Source: Adineta vaga (taxonomy: Eukaryota > Rotifera). Taken from it: a stretch of DNA of 64,000 bases. The first letter of the stretch is position 1, and the number at the start of each line of letters is the position of its first letter. The DNA lies in contig CP075495.1 in NCBI GenBank assembly GCA_021613535.1, forward strand, positions 11,904,001 to 11,968,000, in the 5' to 3' direction. The position numbers and the translations under genes are program-made. Below, one piece after another: positions 13,489 to 25,863 of the stretch. The notes beneath the pieces were generated by a model. That model was not told the DNA's origin and made no database searches. It saw only the letters and a program-made list of their open reading frames with translations.

Positions 13489-14448
13489 ATTTGAATCCTA
13501 ATGATGATGTTGATGACGAAATGATTTATATAAATTTTGTCAAATTAATGAAATGAATTGATTGGTAAAGAATAGAGACGCATCAGTTGAACATAAGTGA
13601 TGAAATGAAAAAGAATTGATAAAAAATAAAGAATAGAAATCAATAAGTTCGATGTAGTATTTGGCACTTTAGTATAATGATTATTCTTCCAGAGAGACAA
13701 GCAGTAATGGCAATAAGGCAATGCATATGTACGTATTTTCTCCTCGAACAATTGAAGAGAGACAGAAGAAAAAACTTTTCATTCTCTCATCTCACTCAAA
13801 GTCAAACATCTCCGTCGATACGATGTCGTGTGTCGTTCTTGCATTCGTTTGCTTCCCTTCTTCCATTTCTTTCTTTCCCCTTTCTCACTCACTCGCTCAC
13901 TCACTCTTCTCTCTTTCATCAAGTGCTTCTGATCTGATTTTATACACATATCTCGATGTGTAAATTTTTAAAAAATTTTTTTCTCAGACATTATTTACAA
14001 TACTAAGAAAAATATTAGCAAAAAAACATTATTTTCGAGTGATTGATTGATTGTTTAATTAATGGAATCTTAAGTTATGTTCTAATCAAAATAAGAAAAA
14101 AAAAGTTGTTGAAAATGAAAAATTAATGCAATTAGCTTTTACTATTTTTAGTTCACAAATCATCGAATTTAAACGTATATATTCATTGAAAGAACAATAG
14201 AAAAATTTGTTTAGTTTGTACTCTTTATGGTAAAATTCGAAATTATCAATAATTGAGATTTGTTTCAATGTCATATCATTCTTCAGCTGTGATACATCTA
14301 ATTATTTAATTGATAGAATCGTTCATATTGATAGGCAAGTGAAGCAAATTAGTGAGAAATATATTATGAATAGATGACACTCGCCAGCTTGAGATATCGA
14401 CTATATATATATACGATATCATGATCTTAATGTGTATTATTGTCAATA
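13489..14448. other. Divergent promoter region
   Basis: About 960 bp between the starts of a minus-strand and a plus-strand gene. It contains a pyrimidine-rich CTCACT block near 13860-13920 and a TATATATATA run near 14402-14412, about 40 bp before the next gene. No coding or RNA gene is evident. Confidence 0.5.
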
Positions 14449-14955
14449 ATGTTTCAACTTCCACCACCACCACGTTTCAATCTTCCACCTCCACCGATGC
14501 CACCAACAGATTTGATTGATGTTAAAATAGTATCTCAATTGACTTGTTCGTCATTTCGACAACATGCTCAAGAAACAACAATGAATGTTCATTTGATTTT
14601 ATTTGCAAGTGCCATTGTTATCGTGGCTATTCTTCTACTTATACTCACTTTGATTTGGTTATTATTATCATCTCGTAAACGAAAACAGCAATCATGTGAA
14701 AATCTGAAATCACCACAAGCTATTCAAGCCATTGATTCAATAAATGATTGGTCAACATGCAGTAGTCGTTCTTATGAAACGGTTTCATTCGATCATACTG
14801 GTATTTATTTGGAATCTGTCGATACATCGGCTACGACTTGTTCGACAGATGTAACTGGTGAAGTTTGTACTGAATGTTGTCAACATTATAGTTATCAACC
14901 TCAACCTACACCTTACTATCATGTTATCAATATACCTGATCTCATACCGAATTGA
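14449..14955 (+). CDS. Small single-pass membrane protein, unrecognised
   Basis: Single-exon frame of 168 residues from the ATG at 14449. An in-frame extension to 14440 uses non-ATG codons and is not needed. The N-terminus is proline-rich (LPPPPRFNLPPPPMPP). A strong transmembrane helix (about residues 48-72: LILFASAIVIVAILLLI) is followed by a basic stop-transfer RKRK, giving an outside-in orientation without a classical signal peptide. The cytoplasmic tail is Ser/Thr-rich with SSRSYETVSF and a cysteine cluster, and it ends in tyrosine- and proline-rich sequence (QPQPTPYYHV). Proline-rich motifs could bind SH3, WW or EVH1 domains; that is inference. No family recognised. AATAAA lies about 90 bp after the stop. 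Confidence 0.7.
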   Translation: MFQLPPPPRFNLPPPPMPPTDLIDVKIVSQLTCSSFRQHAQETTMNVHLILFASAIVIVAILLLILTLIWLLLSSRKRKQQSCENLKSPQAIQAIDSINDWSTCSSRSYETVSFDHTGIYLESVDTSATTCSTDVTGEVCTECCQHYSYQPQPTPYYHVINIPDLIPN

Positions 14956-15546
14956 AATTAGAGCAATGAGAAGTCGTTGTTGTTTTTCTCTTTGTTAAAA
15001 ATGTGAACAGTGATTTTTTTTTGATTTTATTTATAAATAAGTAAATAAAACTTGTTCAATCAGTATAATTAAAATCTTGAATATATGAATGCGTAGCAAA
15101 TTATTCTTGTTGCAAGAATCTATACTCACGAATAAATCGAAGAAAAAAAAAGTCGATATAAGGTTATTTTTTTCACGTACTCATTAAATAATTTCACCTT
15201 TATCCTTTAGAACTATTCTTTAAAATCGATTTGTTTCTATCAACTTACAATATATCGGATGGAGAGTATATTCGCCTGCGTAAATCCTCCTCTGTGATAG
15301 ATCGATACATTTATATTTAATATGATATTTATTGTTAATGCCGAAATAATTTGCTGTTGTTGCTATTTGATTCAATAGTTTTTATTCATTTCTAATATAT
15401 GTTATCGAAGAAAACATTATATAAAGAAAAAAATATAAATCATTTACCAAATTTGAGGATTAATCATAAATGAGAAAAAGTTGTCGTAGTCGTCTTGTTG
15501 TTTTTTTTTCGTATAAACGTGTGTTCTTATAAACTATATAATTAAG
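14956..15546. other. Intergenic spacer upstream of mucin-like gene
   Basis: About 590 bp. It contains an AATAAA near 15044 that likely ends the preceding small membrane-protein transcript, then AT-rich sequence that would include the promoter of the mucin-like gene. No other signal recognised. Confidence 0.5.
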
Positions 15547-18500
15547 ATGAAGTCAAGTATCTTGAAATGGAATTATAAATCAATTGTATTCGTGTTTATT
15601 CTTACAATTCGATTCACCATCAAAGGACAACCAGCAGATAATTTGGATAATGACGATCATATCTTACAATCACATACAGATGTAAATGAATCCATCAGTA
15701 CAACTACTCATTTGACTGATATTGTTAATAACGATGATGTCGTATTATTTTTACCTGAAAACACGACCATCACGATTAACTCCACTATCAATCCTGTTGT
15801 TATCGATGATGCAATCTTTGTTAATGATACACATATTATTGGCGATAGTTTGAACGCATCTAATGCACTATTACCATCGAACAATTCTACAGCAACAATA
15901 GAATCTACAACTACTTTAGTCCGCACAGTCAATGGTAGTAGTGAAAATCTAAATAGATCTGATGAAATAGCCATGAATATACCCACACAACCACCTACTC
16001 ACATTGCATACACGAATGACAGTGATCGTCAGACATATATTAATTCATCTACAAATGGGAATGAATCCTTATCAATTCAAAATAATACGGATAATTCTCT
16101 CATTCTGTCTGGTCTAGTTAGTCCTGAGCTGTCGCAAAATACATCGACAACAACAACAACAAAAACAACAACAACTGTTGCAGTATCTGTAATGAATACG
16201 AATAATAGTATGGGAGTAGTTGTAAATGTTCCTACATCCAATCAATTCAATTCATCGTCAACATCAAATGATGCTAACTCTTCCAATTCATCTGCGATCG
16301 TTAATACTACTACCACAACAACTACTATTGTAGTTACTCGAAGCACAACAACGGATACACAATCTGTTAATAACGTCTCCATCATAATTCAGAATGTGGA
16401 CGTAAGTAATAATTCGTTATCGAATATTACACTTCGAAATATTACCACTACTACTCCATTATTAATAATTGATTATACTAATATCAATTCGGTTCAGAGA
16501 AATGATTCAGCAAACACAACATTTGTTAATTTGTTTCCAACAACTAATACAAGTATACCACCAAATTTATTAGCCAATATGACTTTCTCTGGCAATATCA
16601 CTAATAATATAACAAAAACAAATGTGTCATTAAATGTGGAAGTAATAACTTCGTCTACAATCGGCATCCAGCCATATAATGATACATCATGGCAAATAAC
16701 ACCTTCATTAAATATTTCAAATCAAAGTTTCTCATCGATGCCTAATAATTACGAACACAAGTATAGTACTACCTGTAGTTCCTTCTGTAACAACACAACA
16801 GCCGGTGATTTTACCTAATCTTCCAAACCAAAACCAAACATCAACAAATAATAATTCAGAAGCCAGCGTTTCGTCGACATCATCATCGACTAGATCATCT
16901 GTGAATCCTACAAATGTTTCGAATTTAAATCTATCATCATCTTCCAATGATACAGTGACACGCACATTAACTGCTACGATTCTTCCTGAATCACCCACGC
17001 GAACAGAACAGCAGGCAGTTAATATTCTTTCTACAGTGTTACCTACATTAATTTATTCGAATGGCAGTTTACCTAATTCATCAAATGGTACAGGAACAAG
17101 AATAACATCTGAGCCAGTGATTACCAGACAACCAACGAACAATAGCTTAACTTCATCTTTATTACCATTAAATCAATCAAATCAAAGTGCACTATTGGAT
17201 GGTAATAATACATATACAAGTGGCCAGTCCAATGTAACTTCAACTAGATCCACGCCTGGCAATATCCAGCTAACGATTGATGCGTTTCTTCCAACACAGA
17301 ATGCGCCAACTATTATTAATCAGAGTGTACCATTACCTTTCAATACATCACAAATGGGAATTGTAATAAATGTAACAAGTCCTCAACTAACTAATACACT
17401 TTCACCAGCAAATAGCCGGAATCCAAATTTATCGTTATCAATAAACACCACACAATCTACAAAATCGCTTTCTGATATAAATCAACAAACGACTGCTAGT
17501 TATTCTTCGACAACTCATTCATCTAATATTTCAAATCAAAGTGTACCACTTCTCTCCAATGGTACACAATCATCTATTTCACTTGATTCCATACCAACTA
17601 TATTGCCTTCTATCACCTTACCGGTAACACTTGGTTCTATGTCGCCAGTTGCATCACAGCCAAATGTTTTAAATCAAACTTTGCCCATATTCATCAATAT
17701 CACACAACTAAATACTTCTTCTACTTATTCATCGACAAGATCACCCTTCGTTACACAACCACCAACACTTAATAATGTGTCATCAGGTGCATTGCAAGTA
17801 AACAATTCAAATCAAAGTTTACCAGTAGGAATAACCGCGACGCAAGCAGTTGATACTATTACTTTGTTCACAACACGAATGCAGACTAATATAACTCAAC
17901 CACCCATTACGCAGCCTTTAAATAGTTTGAATCCAAATTCTTCAACATCTGGAAACACTACACAAGGAAATGTTTCTCTTGATTCTTCATCGACTAGATT
18001 ACCATCTGTTACACAACAATCAATAACTAATACTGTAGCTGCCGTGCAACAAAACAATTCAAATCAAAGTTTACTAGTTGGAATAACCGCGACACAGTCA
18101 GCTAATAATTTTACTTTATCGACAACAGGAATACAAACTAATATAACTCAACCACCTATTACTCAACCATCAAATAGTTTGAATCCAAATTCGTCAACAT
18201 CTGGAAACACTACACAAGGAAATGTTTCTCTTGATTCTTCATCGACTAGATTACCATCTGTTACACAACAATCAATAACTAATACTGTGTCTGCAGTACA
18301 ACCAAACAATTCAAACCAAACTTTACCAGTTGGAATAACCGTGACACAGTCAGCTAATACTTTTACTTTATCGACAACACGAATGCAGACTAATATAACT
18401 CAACCACCCATTACGCAATCATTAAATAGTTTGAATCCGAATTCTTCAACATCTGAAAACACTGGACAAGGAAATGTTTCTCTTAATTCTTCAGATTACC

Positions 18501-21500
18501 ATCTGTTACACAACAATCAATAACTAATACTGTGTCTGCAGTACAACCAAACAATTCAAACCAAAGTTTACTAGTTGGAATAACCGCGACACAAGCAACT
18601 AATAATTTTACTTTGTTGACAACAGGAATACAGACTAATATAACTCAACCACCCATTACTCAACCATCAAATAGTTTGAATCCAAATTCTTCAACATTCG
18701 GAAACACTACACAAGGAAATGTTTCTCTTGATTATTCGTCATCAAGATCATCATCTGTTACACAACAATCAATAATTAATACTGTGTCTGTCGTGCAACC
18801 AAACAATTCAAATCAAAGTTTACTAGTTGGAATAACCGCGACACAAACAACTAATAATTTTACTTTGTTGACAACAGGAATACAGACTAATATAACTCAA
18901 CCACCCATTACTCAACCATCAAATAGTTTGAATCCAAATTCTTCAACATTCGGAAACACTACACAAGGAAATGTTTCTCTTGATTATTCGTCAACAAGAT
19001 TAGCATCTGTTACACAACAATCAATAGTTAATACTGTGTCTGCCGTGCAACCAAACAATTCAAATCAAAGTTTACTAGTTGGAATAACCGCGACACAAGC
19101 AACTAATAATTTTACTTTGTTGACAATAGGAATACTGTCTAATATAACTCATCCATCCACTACTCAGTCATCAAATAATTCGGATCAAAATTCGTCAACA
19201 TCTGGTAACCCAGTACAAGGAAACATTTCTCTAGACTCTTCGTCAACAAGATTAGCATCTGTTACTCAACAACCAACACATAATACTGTACCTTCAGGCG
19301 CATCGCATTCATATATTCCTAATCAAAATACGCCAATATCTGGTAGTGGCACACAAGAAACTATTTCTATAGATTCATTACCAACAAATTTACCGTTGAT
19401 GACAACGTCAACTACGCTTACTAGCAATTCTGTACCTGTATCGCAGCCAAATACTTCGAATCAAAATGTAACAGTTAGTATAAATAATACAACTCAAATG
19501 ATTGGTTCTTCGAACTTGTTTTCAACGCCATATCCTTCTACTATAAATCAAACAAATATTACTGTTGGTGGAACAATATCACCGTCATCATCTATCAATA
19601 ATACCCAAACGTTGTTCGTTTCAGGTTCATCCACGACGAGACAAGTGCCTGTTACAAATCAGGAAACATTCGATCCCATGCAGTTCACATCTGTAACTTC
19701 AATAGTTCAAAACCAAACTATGTCATTAATGTCAAATAGTACACGTGATACGAATACGACTCTACCAGTATTTATAGGCGCAACATCAACTACAGTTCAA
19801 AAGAGTGATGGTAATGTATCGACAGCATTCCCTCCGAATCAAGCGAATAGCAGTGTTTCTCCATCGATAACAAATACAAGAAGTGATTCGTTTAATGATT
19901 CAGTAGCGACGCACTTGCCATTTAACACAACAGTATCTATTTTAAATAGTACAGTACAAACATCATCTCCATCAATATCGTCAAATCCTAATGTTCTTAC
20001 TGGCGCTTCTTTGATGTCTGAATCTACAAGAACCTCATCCTTCATAACTCAACCACCATTTAATACGTTGCAACCAATACTATCGTCATCATCATCATCA
20101 TCATTGTCGAATCTTTTAAATAGTGCAGCAACAAGTACATCAACTGTTGGAGGCATTACTCGCACACTTGTTCCTGCAGCTGATCAAACAGATAATAGTT
20201 TACCATCAAGACCTGTATCTCCAATCACAACAAATATTGGTACAAACAGTCAGGCAACTAGAACAGATGTAACTTTACAAGCAACAGTAGTAGTAACATA
20301 TCCCACACAATCAGTTAACACGAACAAGGAAATAGGAACAACTCAGGGTGCCGGCACGGCAACGGGAATAACAGCTGCCACTGATTTTGTGACTTCGTCA
20401 CTCCTCGAAAAACTTACTACTACATCAGCATCAGCATTATTCTTACGATCGACATTAACCCCAAATATTGATTATCATACTTCCGATAGTAATAAAATTG
20501 GCACAGCAACTAATAATATTATGTCCTCATCAACAGCGCCTAGTTCCTTAGCAATGGAATCTTCTACTGCAAATCAGTATTCGACAAGTGCATCAACTTC
20601 GAAATTATCACTTCTATTAAGTACTATAGATGGTATTCCAAAAGTAACAACATCACCAACGAACATCATTTCCAAAACACCTGATAATTCATTTGTGACA
20701 TCAAGTTCAATACTAAATCCAATTTTAGTATCTGCAACAAGCGATCAATCAATTGCTCAGTATAGCATGATTTCAAATTCTCGTATTCTCTCGACAATAT
20801 CGTCCATTTCGAATACAAATTCCGGTATAGATGATAGTCGTTCTACAGCTTCAATACACATCAATACTAACAATCCTCCGGTATCATCTAATCCACAAAC
20901 ATCTGTACTGCCAGGAATCACTACAATTATGACAGATGCAAATCCAGTTCAAACAACTCGTACGACAATACTTTCTACACTAGTGAATTCGATCACACCA
21001 TCAACATTTGTTAATACTCATAGTGACTTTTTGACATCTATTCATAGCGATATTCAAACAAGTACTGTGAATTCATTCTCTTCGAATGGAATAAATACTG
21101 TACAAAATGCAGTAAATACATTGTCAAATTCGAATAATTATGCTAGTCAAACTAGTTCAACACCAATTGTGCCGAGTTTATCTTCAACTCAAGTTTCATT
21201 TATTATGTCATCGACGATGAATAACATTGACAATGTGCCTTCATCTTCTTCAAACAATGTACAAAGTACGATAAATAATGTCACTCCATTATTATCAAGT
21301 ACACTTACACAATCTTCAGTACTAACTCAAACAATAAGTCAGTTGTCTAATCAACGAAATGCTTCAGAAATCACTACTTCTGCTCAAATGATACCAACAT
21401 CAACAGTATCCAAGGATAATACAAGCATTCTCTCTATACTACTAACAACATCAGGTTCGATTATATCAAATCAAACATCAACAAATCGTAATACAATTTC

Positions 21501-23018
21501 GAATAGTTCATTTACGACACAAACGAATTTCAATTTGTCTAATATAACAGGTAAATAGAATCATAGTTTTATTCAATAAATACATTTTTTCGATGATAAT
21601 TCTTTATAATCAGCTGCTAGTGATTGTGTCTTCCCATTTCTTTACACGGGTCAATGGTATGACAAATGTATTAGTGATGTTTTCAATGATAGTTGGTGTT
21701 CATTAACAGCCAATTTTGACCGTGATCGAAAATGGAAATATTGTCGAGGTAAATCTTCTTAAATACTTGAAACGAATGAGGTTTTCCAATGAAACATATT
21801 TTTCTTCAGCATCACGTGTAAAAACTATTGGTGGTACTGGAAATGGAAATGACTGTTTCTTTCCATTCATTTATCAAGGTGTATCATTTTCGACATGTAT
21901 CTATCGTACAGTAACAATAGGTACAATAACATCATTTTCATTATTTTGTTCTACAACAGCGAATCTTGATCAACAAGGTCTATGGGGATATTGCTTAGGT
22001 AAGATAATCTGTTTGGAGATCTTCTTTGTTTTTCGATATAAAATTCTAGATTATGGCTCGTGTTACTTTCCATTTATTAACAATGGCATTACCTATTCCG
22101 ATTGTATCACTGGACCACATTCAGCTCGTTGGTGTTCTACAACAGCTAGGTAAGTTAAACTTATTTGAATTTCGTTAAAAAAACAGTCAACTGTATTTTC
22201 TATGCATTTTAGTTTTGATCGGAACAAAATGTGGACTAATTGCCCTGGTATGTTATACTTTACGGAAAGATAAAGAGTTATTAGTTAAGTTCTAGTAATA
22301 GTATCGATTATTCTATAATGAATATACGATTATATTTTAATTCAGATTAGACTTTCATCGTTAAAATCTATTTCGTAGAATTCTTTTGCTTTGGAAGTGA
22401 ATGACGCTTATTTGTTTTGTTAGTCGATCCTTTTATATGACTTTGTTTTGCTTTGCTATGAGAACTTTGCTTCGAGGTATATGGTAGTTCAAAAGACTCA
22501 TTTGGCTCTGGTTTATAACCAGCACGTCGTATTGTTGTCCAATCTGTACATTTACTTGAATCAACACCACTATCAGATAGATATAACAAAAAAGATTTGA
22601 AAGTATATCCATCCTTTAATTCTTATTCATCTTACCAGCGACCTATTTCAGCTGACATTAATATACAGTATAATGAGAAATACGCACTGACAAAAAACAA
22701 ATTAAAATAGATATTATTATTTAAATTTGTGAGAAAAAAAGCGCTGATATTTTATTGATTATTCTAGTTACTTGTGATGGATATCCACAACAAGATGAAA
22801 ATTCTGTTGGTTTTCGACTATTATCCGAAAAACGACCATGTGTATTCAAGCAATTAATATCTCAGGATACTGGTCTTATACTGAAATATTATGCATTACC
22901 CACTTGTCAATTAGAACCATTGTGTCGTGATAATTATGTTCCATTATTCAAAGAAATCATATGTCAAGAAGATGGTCGATATAGTTATCCAAGAACGATT
23001 TGTATACAAAATAATTAA
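15547..23018 (+). CDS. Large secreted mucin-like protein with three fibronectin type II domains
   Basis: Proposed exons: 15547-16726, 16779-21550, 21614-21748, 21810-21998, 22050-22149, 22213-22247 and 22768-23018, about 2,200 residues. An N-terminal signal peptide (SIVFVFILTIRFTIKG) precedes some 1,950 residues dominated by Ser, Thr, Asn, Pro and Gln, with many N-x-S/T sequons, as in heavily glycosylated mucins. Six 84-residue repeats occupy the middle. Three FN2 modules follow, with cores DCVFPFLYTG, DCFFPFIYQG and SCYFPFINNG plus WCS/FCS/WCST. The first two modules each sit on one phase 1-1 exon. The C-terminus is a Cys-rich tail without known family. The frame change near 16750 is solved by a 52-nt intron; the one near 18494 comes from a 7-bp deletion and is not solved simply. 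Likely extracellular, cuticle, gut or glandular; the role is unknown. Confidence 0.75.
17801..19305 (+). repeat. Six 252-bp tandem repeats inside the mucin-like gene
   Basis: Units begin with AACAATTCAAA at 17801, 18053, 18305, 18550, 18802 and 19054. Spacing is 252 bp except for one 245-bp gap (18305 to 18550). Each unit encodes 84 residues with the pattern NNSNQSL..GITATQ, TNITQPPITQ, NSLNPNSST and SSTRLPSVTQQ. Units 2-5 are nearly identical, while the last half of unit 6 has diverged. This fits recent expansion by unequal exchange. Older, weaker copies of the same pattern (NQSVPL..., NQTLPI...) extend upstream to about 17,300. Confidence 0.93.
22368..22658 (-). CDS. Probable small nested gene inside the mucin-gene intron
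   Basis: Two exons on the opposite strand, 22658-22636 and 22569-22368, joined by a 66-nt GT-AG intron (GTAAG donor, TGATAG acceptor). They encode about 74 residues: MSAEIGRC, then GVDSSKCTDWTTIRRAGY and a Ser/Lys-rich basic C-terminus. The whole model lies inside the 520-nt last intron (22248-22767) of the plus-strand mucin gene, which is about ten times longer than nearby introns. No family recognised. Support comes from coding-like composition, a clean splice and the unusual size of the host intron; there is no homology evidence, so the call is tentative. Confidence 0.45.
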
Positions 23019-23407
23019 GATGTAATTATTCGATTCGCTGACATGTATGTTATGTGGAACATTTTTTTTCGTCATAACAAATCTACTGACTAATGTAAAA
23101 GTGTTTTTTTAATATATATATATATTATTTAAATATAAATAAAGTATAAAAAAAACAATGATTGTTTGATGAAATCCTATATGACTTTTTTCTTTTGTCG
23201 ATTCGAGACTGGGTGTAATAATTAATATGGAAGAAAAGTTCATTATTCTGTTTTCTCCCTCTCTCTCTGTTTCTCTAGATTTTGTGTAACTACGAATCGA
23301 TAAAAACGGACAGTGTAATATAGTAACTCAATCTATTTTCTTACTGCTTGTCATCATACGTAAGATTTCGATTATTTTTTTACTGATTTATTCGCATTGG
23401 TATAAAT
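23019..23407. other. Intergenic spacer after mucin-like gene
   Basis: About 390 bp. An AATAAA at 23138-23143, 120 bp after the mucin stop codon, is a good candidate poly(A) signal. A CTCTCT tract near 23256-23275 precedes the next gene. No other feature seen. Confidence 0.55.
23138..23143 (+). terminator. Candidate poly(A) signal of the mucin-like gene
   Basis: AATAAA hexamer 120 bp downstream of the stop codon, followed by an A-run. Position and sequence fit a polyadenylation signal, but no transcript evidence is available. Confidence 0.5.
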
Positions 23408-24357
23408 ATGACTGAACGTTTAAGTCGAGATATGGAATATGTGATTTTACCACAAAGAAAAGTAAGAAAACCAACACAATACTACTATGAAAGCGATGAT
23501 GATAATGAATCACAAGTACCAACAGTAACGAAAAGAATAGTTCGAGGAAAACCAGTTCGTGAACAAAATATCAAATACGTAACAGCAGATGAATTGGATC
23601 GTGATCATCGACGTTCACGACAAACTGAAACTAATGATGTATGTATTGTATTTTGAAGATCAACATTCAAATTTGATATTGTTATTCATTTTAGCATAAA
23701 ATCAAAATTCGTAATACAAATAATGGTGAACCAGTTATACTTGATGAAGATGGTAATGTTCTCAAAGTTATTCGCAGTGCACGAACACCAACACCACCGC
23801 CATCACTACCGATCGTTGAAAATCGTCGAATTCAGTTTCGTTCTCATGAACCACGAACAGTTTATTATGAAACAACAGATGGCCGCTTAGTAACACAACC
23901 AGCAAAAGTTCAATCTTTCATTAAACCTAGAGCTGAAATCATGTATACGGATCATGAACCAACAAAATTAGTTCGAAAAGTTATTATTGATCCTCGAACC
24001 GGTGATCAAGAAACGATCTATGAAGATAAACCTAAAAGACATCATCGAAAGAAATTTGTTGTTCGAAAACAATCAACAAGATCACCAGTAGAAAGTGATG
24101 GTGAATATGAACAAGAATCTCAATATGTTCAGGTAGTACAACGTCAAACAGCACCGACTCAAATCATAACTAAACAAGTAAAACCAACGACAAAATATGT
24201 TATGATTAGAAAAAAAGTTGATTCAGGATCTGGTAATTATATGTTGGCATCATCTGATCTACCAATGAAAAATAATCGTCGTGTTGTCTATGAAACAACA
24301 ACAAAAAAGCCAACAACTACATATGTCTATTCTGCTGATGACAAATATTACAAATAG
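23408..24357 (+). CDS. Basic, low-complexity protein of unknown function
   Basis: Two exons, 23408-23638 and 23695-24357, joined by a 56-nt intron, giving 297 residues. The sequence is rich in Arg, Lys, Thr, Tyr and Glu and is hydrophilic throughout, with no signal peptide or membrane segment. Short beta-like stretches recur, such as EPVILDEDGNVLKVI and LVRKVIIDPRTGDQETIY. The C-terminal third repeats TTK/VRRK/YVM patterns and ends VYSADDKYYK. Composition suggests a cytoplasmic or structural scaffold, but I recognise no family and assign no function. AATAAA at 24362-24367 directly after the stop codon probably ends the transcript. Confidence 0.7.
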
Positions 24358-24361
24358 ATTG

Positions 24362-24367
24362 AATAAA
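24362..24367 (+). terminator. Candidate poly(A) signal of the basic-protein gene
   Basis: AATAAA begins five bases after the stop codon at 24357, which would give a very short 3' untranslated region. This is compatible with the compact spacing to the convergent NDUFAF1 gene. Confidence 0.45.
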
Positions 24368-24528
24368 ATGTACGAATAATTTTTCCTATTCTTTCTCTTT
24401 TTTTGTCGTTCTTGTACAAAAAAAAACATACAAAAAACAAATGAAAGTTCCATCAATAATCAATTACTAAAAGAAGAAAAGAACAAACATGAGAATTATT
24501 CATCTATATTTATGAAAATATAATCTTA

Positions 24529-25713
24529 CTAAGTAGTTGTGTATGGTGGAAGTGTATATTGTTCATAAGCAAATTTATCATAAGTGTACCGTAAATCTCG
24601 TAATAAACTTATTTGAGCTATTTCAAGTTCAAATGGTCCATCTGCTGCATCCAATATAGAAATAGACATTTGTGTACATGTAAGTGGTTGAAAAGGATAT
24701 TGTTTATCACTGATACGTCCCATATTATTACGAAAAAATTGTCCAAAAGGAATCTTTGCTGTTGACCAATACGGCCCACCACGTGTGTATAGCACCATTG
24801 AATACATATCAGACTAAATCAAAAAATGTGATCTATCGTCTAATTTTAATTCACATACCCAATGATGATGATCATGATCTGGTGTATGAAATCGAATTTC
24901 ATAAAATCTTCCATCACCACGAATACGAAGAAGGATATGAGTGAAATATGTCCAACCTTTTTGATGAGCTGGTAGTAGAAAGGATCCAGTTAATCGTTCA
25001 GAAAACATAATGGCAAAACCACTTTTGTTATATAAAGTATTTTGATTCACCATTTTCGAAGAAATATGTCCACGAAAAAGAACAGATCCATGTCCACTTG
25101 GTACTAGTTCAGCTGTTGATTCACCGACACCTTCATCAAGATCTGTTCGTACTGTCCATTTTTTAACCTCTTCATTCTTTGCAAAATCATGAATAACAAG
25201 ATAATCATTATGAAAAAATTCATGCCTAATCAAAAGAAAAATAAAAAAGGGATTGCCATTTATCGTTGACTTTAATAAGATTTTAATGGAAAACGGATAG
25301 ATAATTCTGAAGTACTTCAAATTTTGGATATCTATATGTTAATTAAGTCAAAAAGTTAGATACCTTCGATCCCATGGTTGAATTTCTTTCCACCATTTAT
25401 TAATTTCCGGAAAAAGAACATCTTTGAATAAACGCCATAATTGACCTTCACGAATAATTTGTGTGAACGACTTTTGAAGACGTCGACGTTTTCTTGTTGC
25501 TGCTGCTTTCGTTGGTGTACCATATAATTCTCGATTAATATTCGCACGCCAAAACATAAATGTTCGATATGATTGAGACAAATGTGATGACGAAGATAAG
25601 AATTGTGAATTGACATTTGAATTACTTAAAATAGAATATGTTCGACTAGTTGTAAATGATTGAAAACAATAAGGAACTGATGTAATAATTCTCAATGATG
25701 ATCGAAAATACAT
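24529..25713 (-). CDS. NDUFAF1: NDUFAF1 / CIA30, mitochondrial complex I assembly factor
   Basis: Three exons, 25713-25364, 25225-24859 and 24813-24529, in frame for 333 residues, close to the usual 320-330. The first 40 residues are Arg/Ser-rich without acidic residues (YFRSSLRIITSVPY), as expected for a mitochondrial presequence. The CIA30 domain covers roughly residues 130-320. Visible landmarks are VRTDLDEGVGESTAEL, GFAIMFSERLTG, DGRFYEIRFHTPDHD, the IPFGQFFRNNMG segment and a C-terminal FELEIAQISLL. CIA30 proteins chaperone the membrane-arm intermediate during assembly of respiratory complex I. It lies 150 bp downstream of the lyase gene on the same strand, with no implied functional link. 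Confidence 0.9.
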
Positions 25714-25863
25714 GATCTAAAGTAACTTGATTAAAATAGAATTTTATTATTTTACTTAAAAATTATTGAAAAAAAAATAATATTTTTGTTTTTTATTAAA
25801 AAAAAATAATATTGCATAAAATAGATATATATAAAAAAAAAGAAGTCTAAAATAAGATGAGAT

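Noticed and set aside
16700-16820. Apparent frameshift in the mucin-like gene where the first long frame ends
   Set aside because: A 52-nt GT-AG intron at 16727-16778 with matching phase joins the two frames, so no lesion is needed.
17801-19305. Regular direct repeats considered as a CRISPR or satellite array
   Set aside because: The units are 252 bp, contiguous with no spacers, and translate in frame as part of a protein.
19839-20045. Reverse-strand frame inside the mucin-like gene
   Set aside because: It is the complement of Ser/Thr-rich codons; composition alone explains it.
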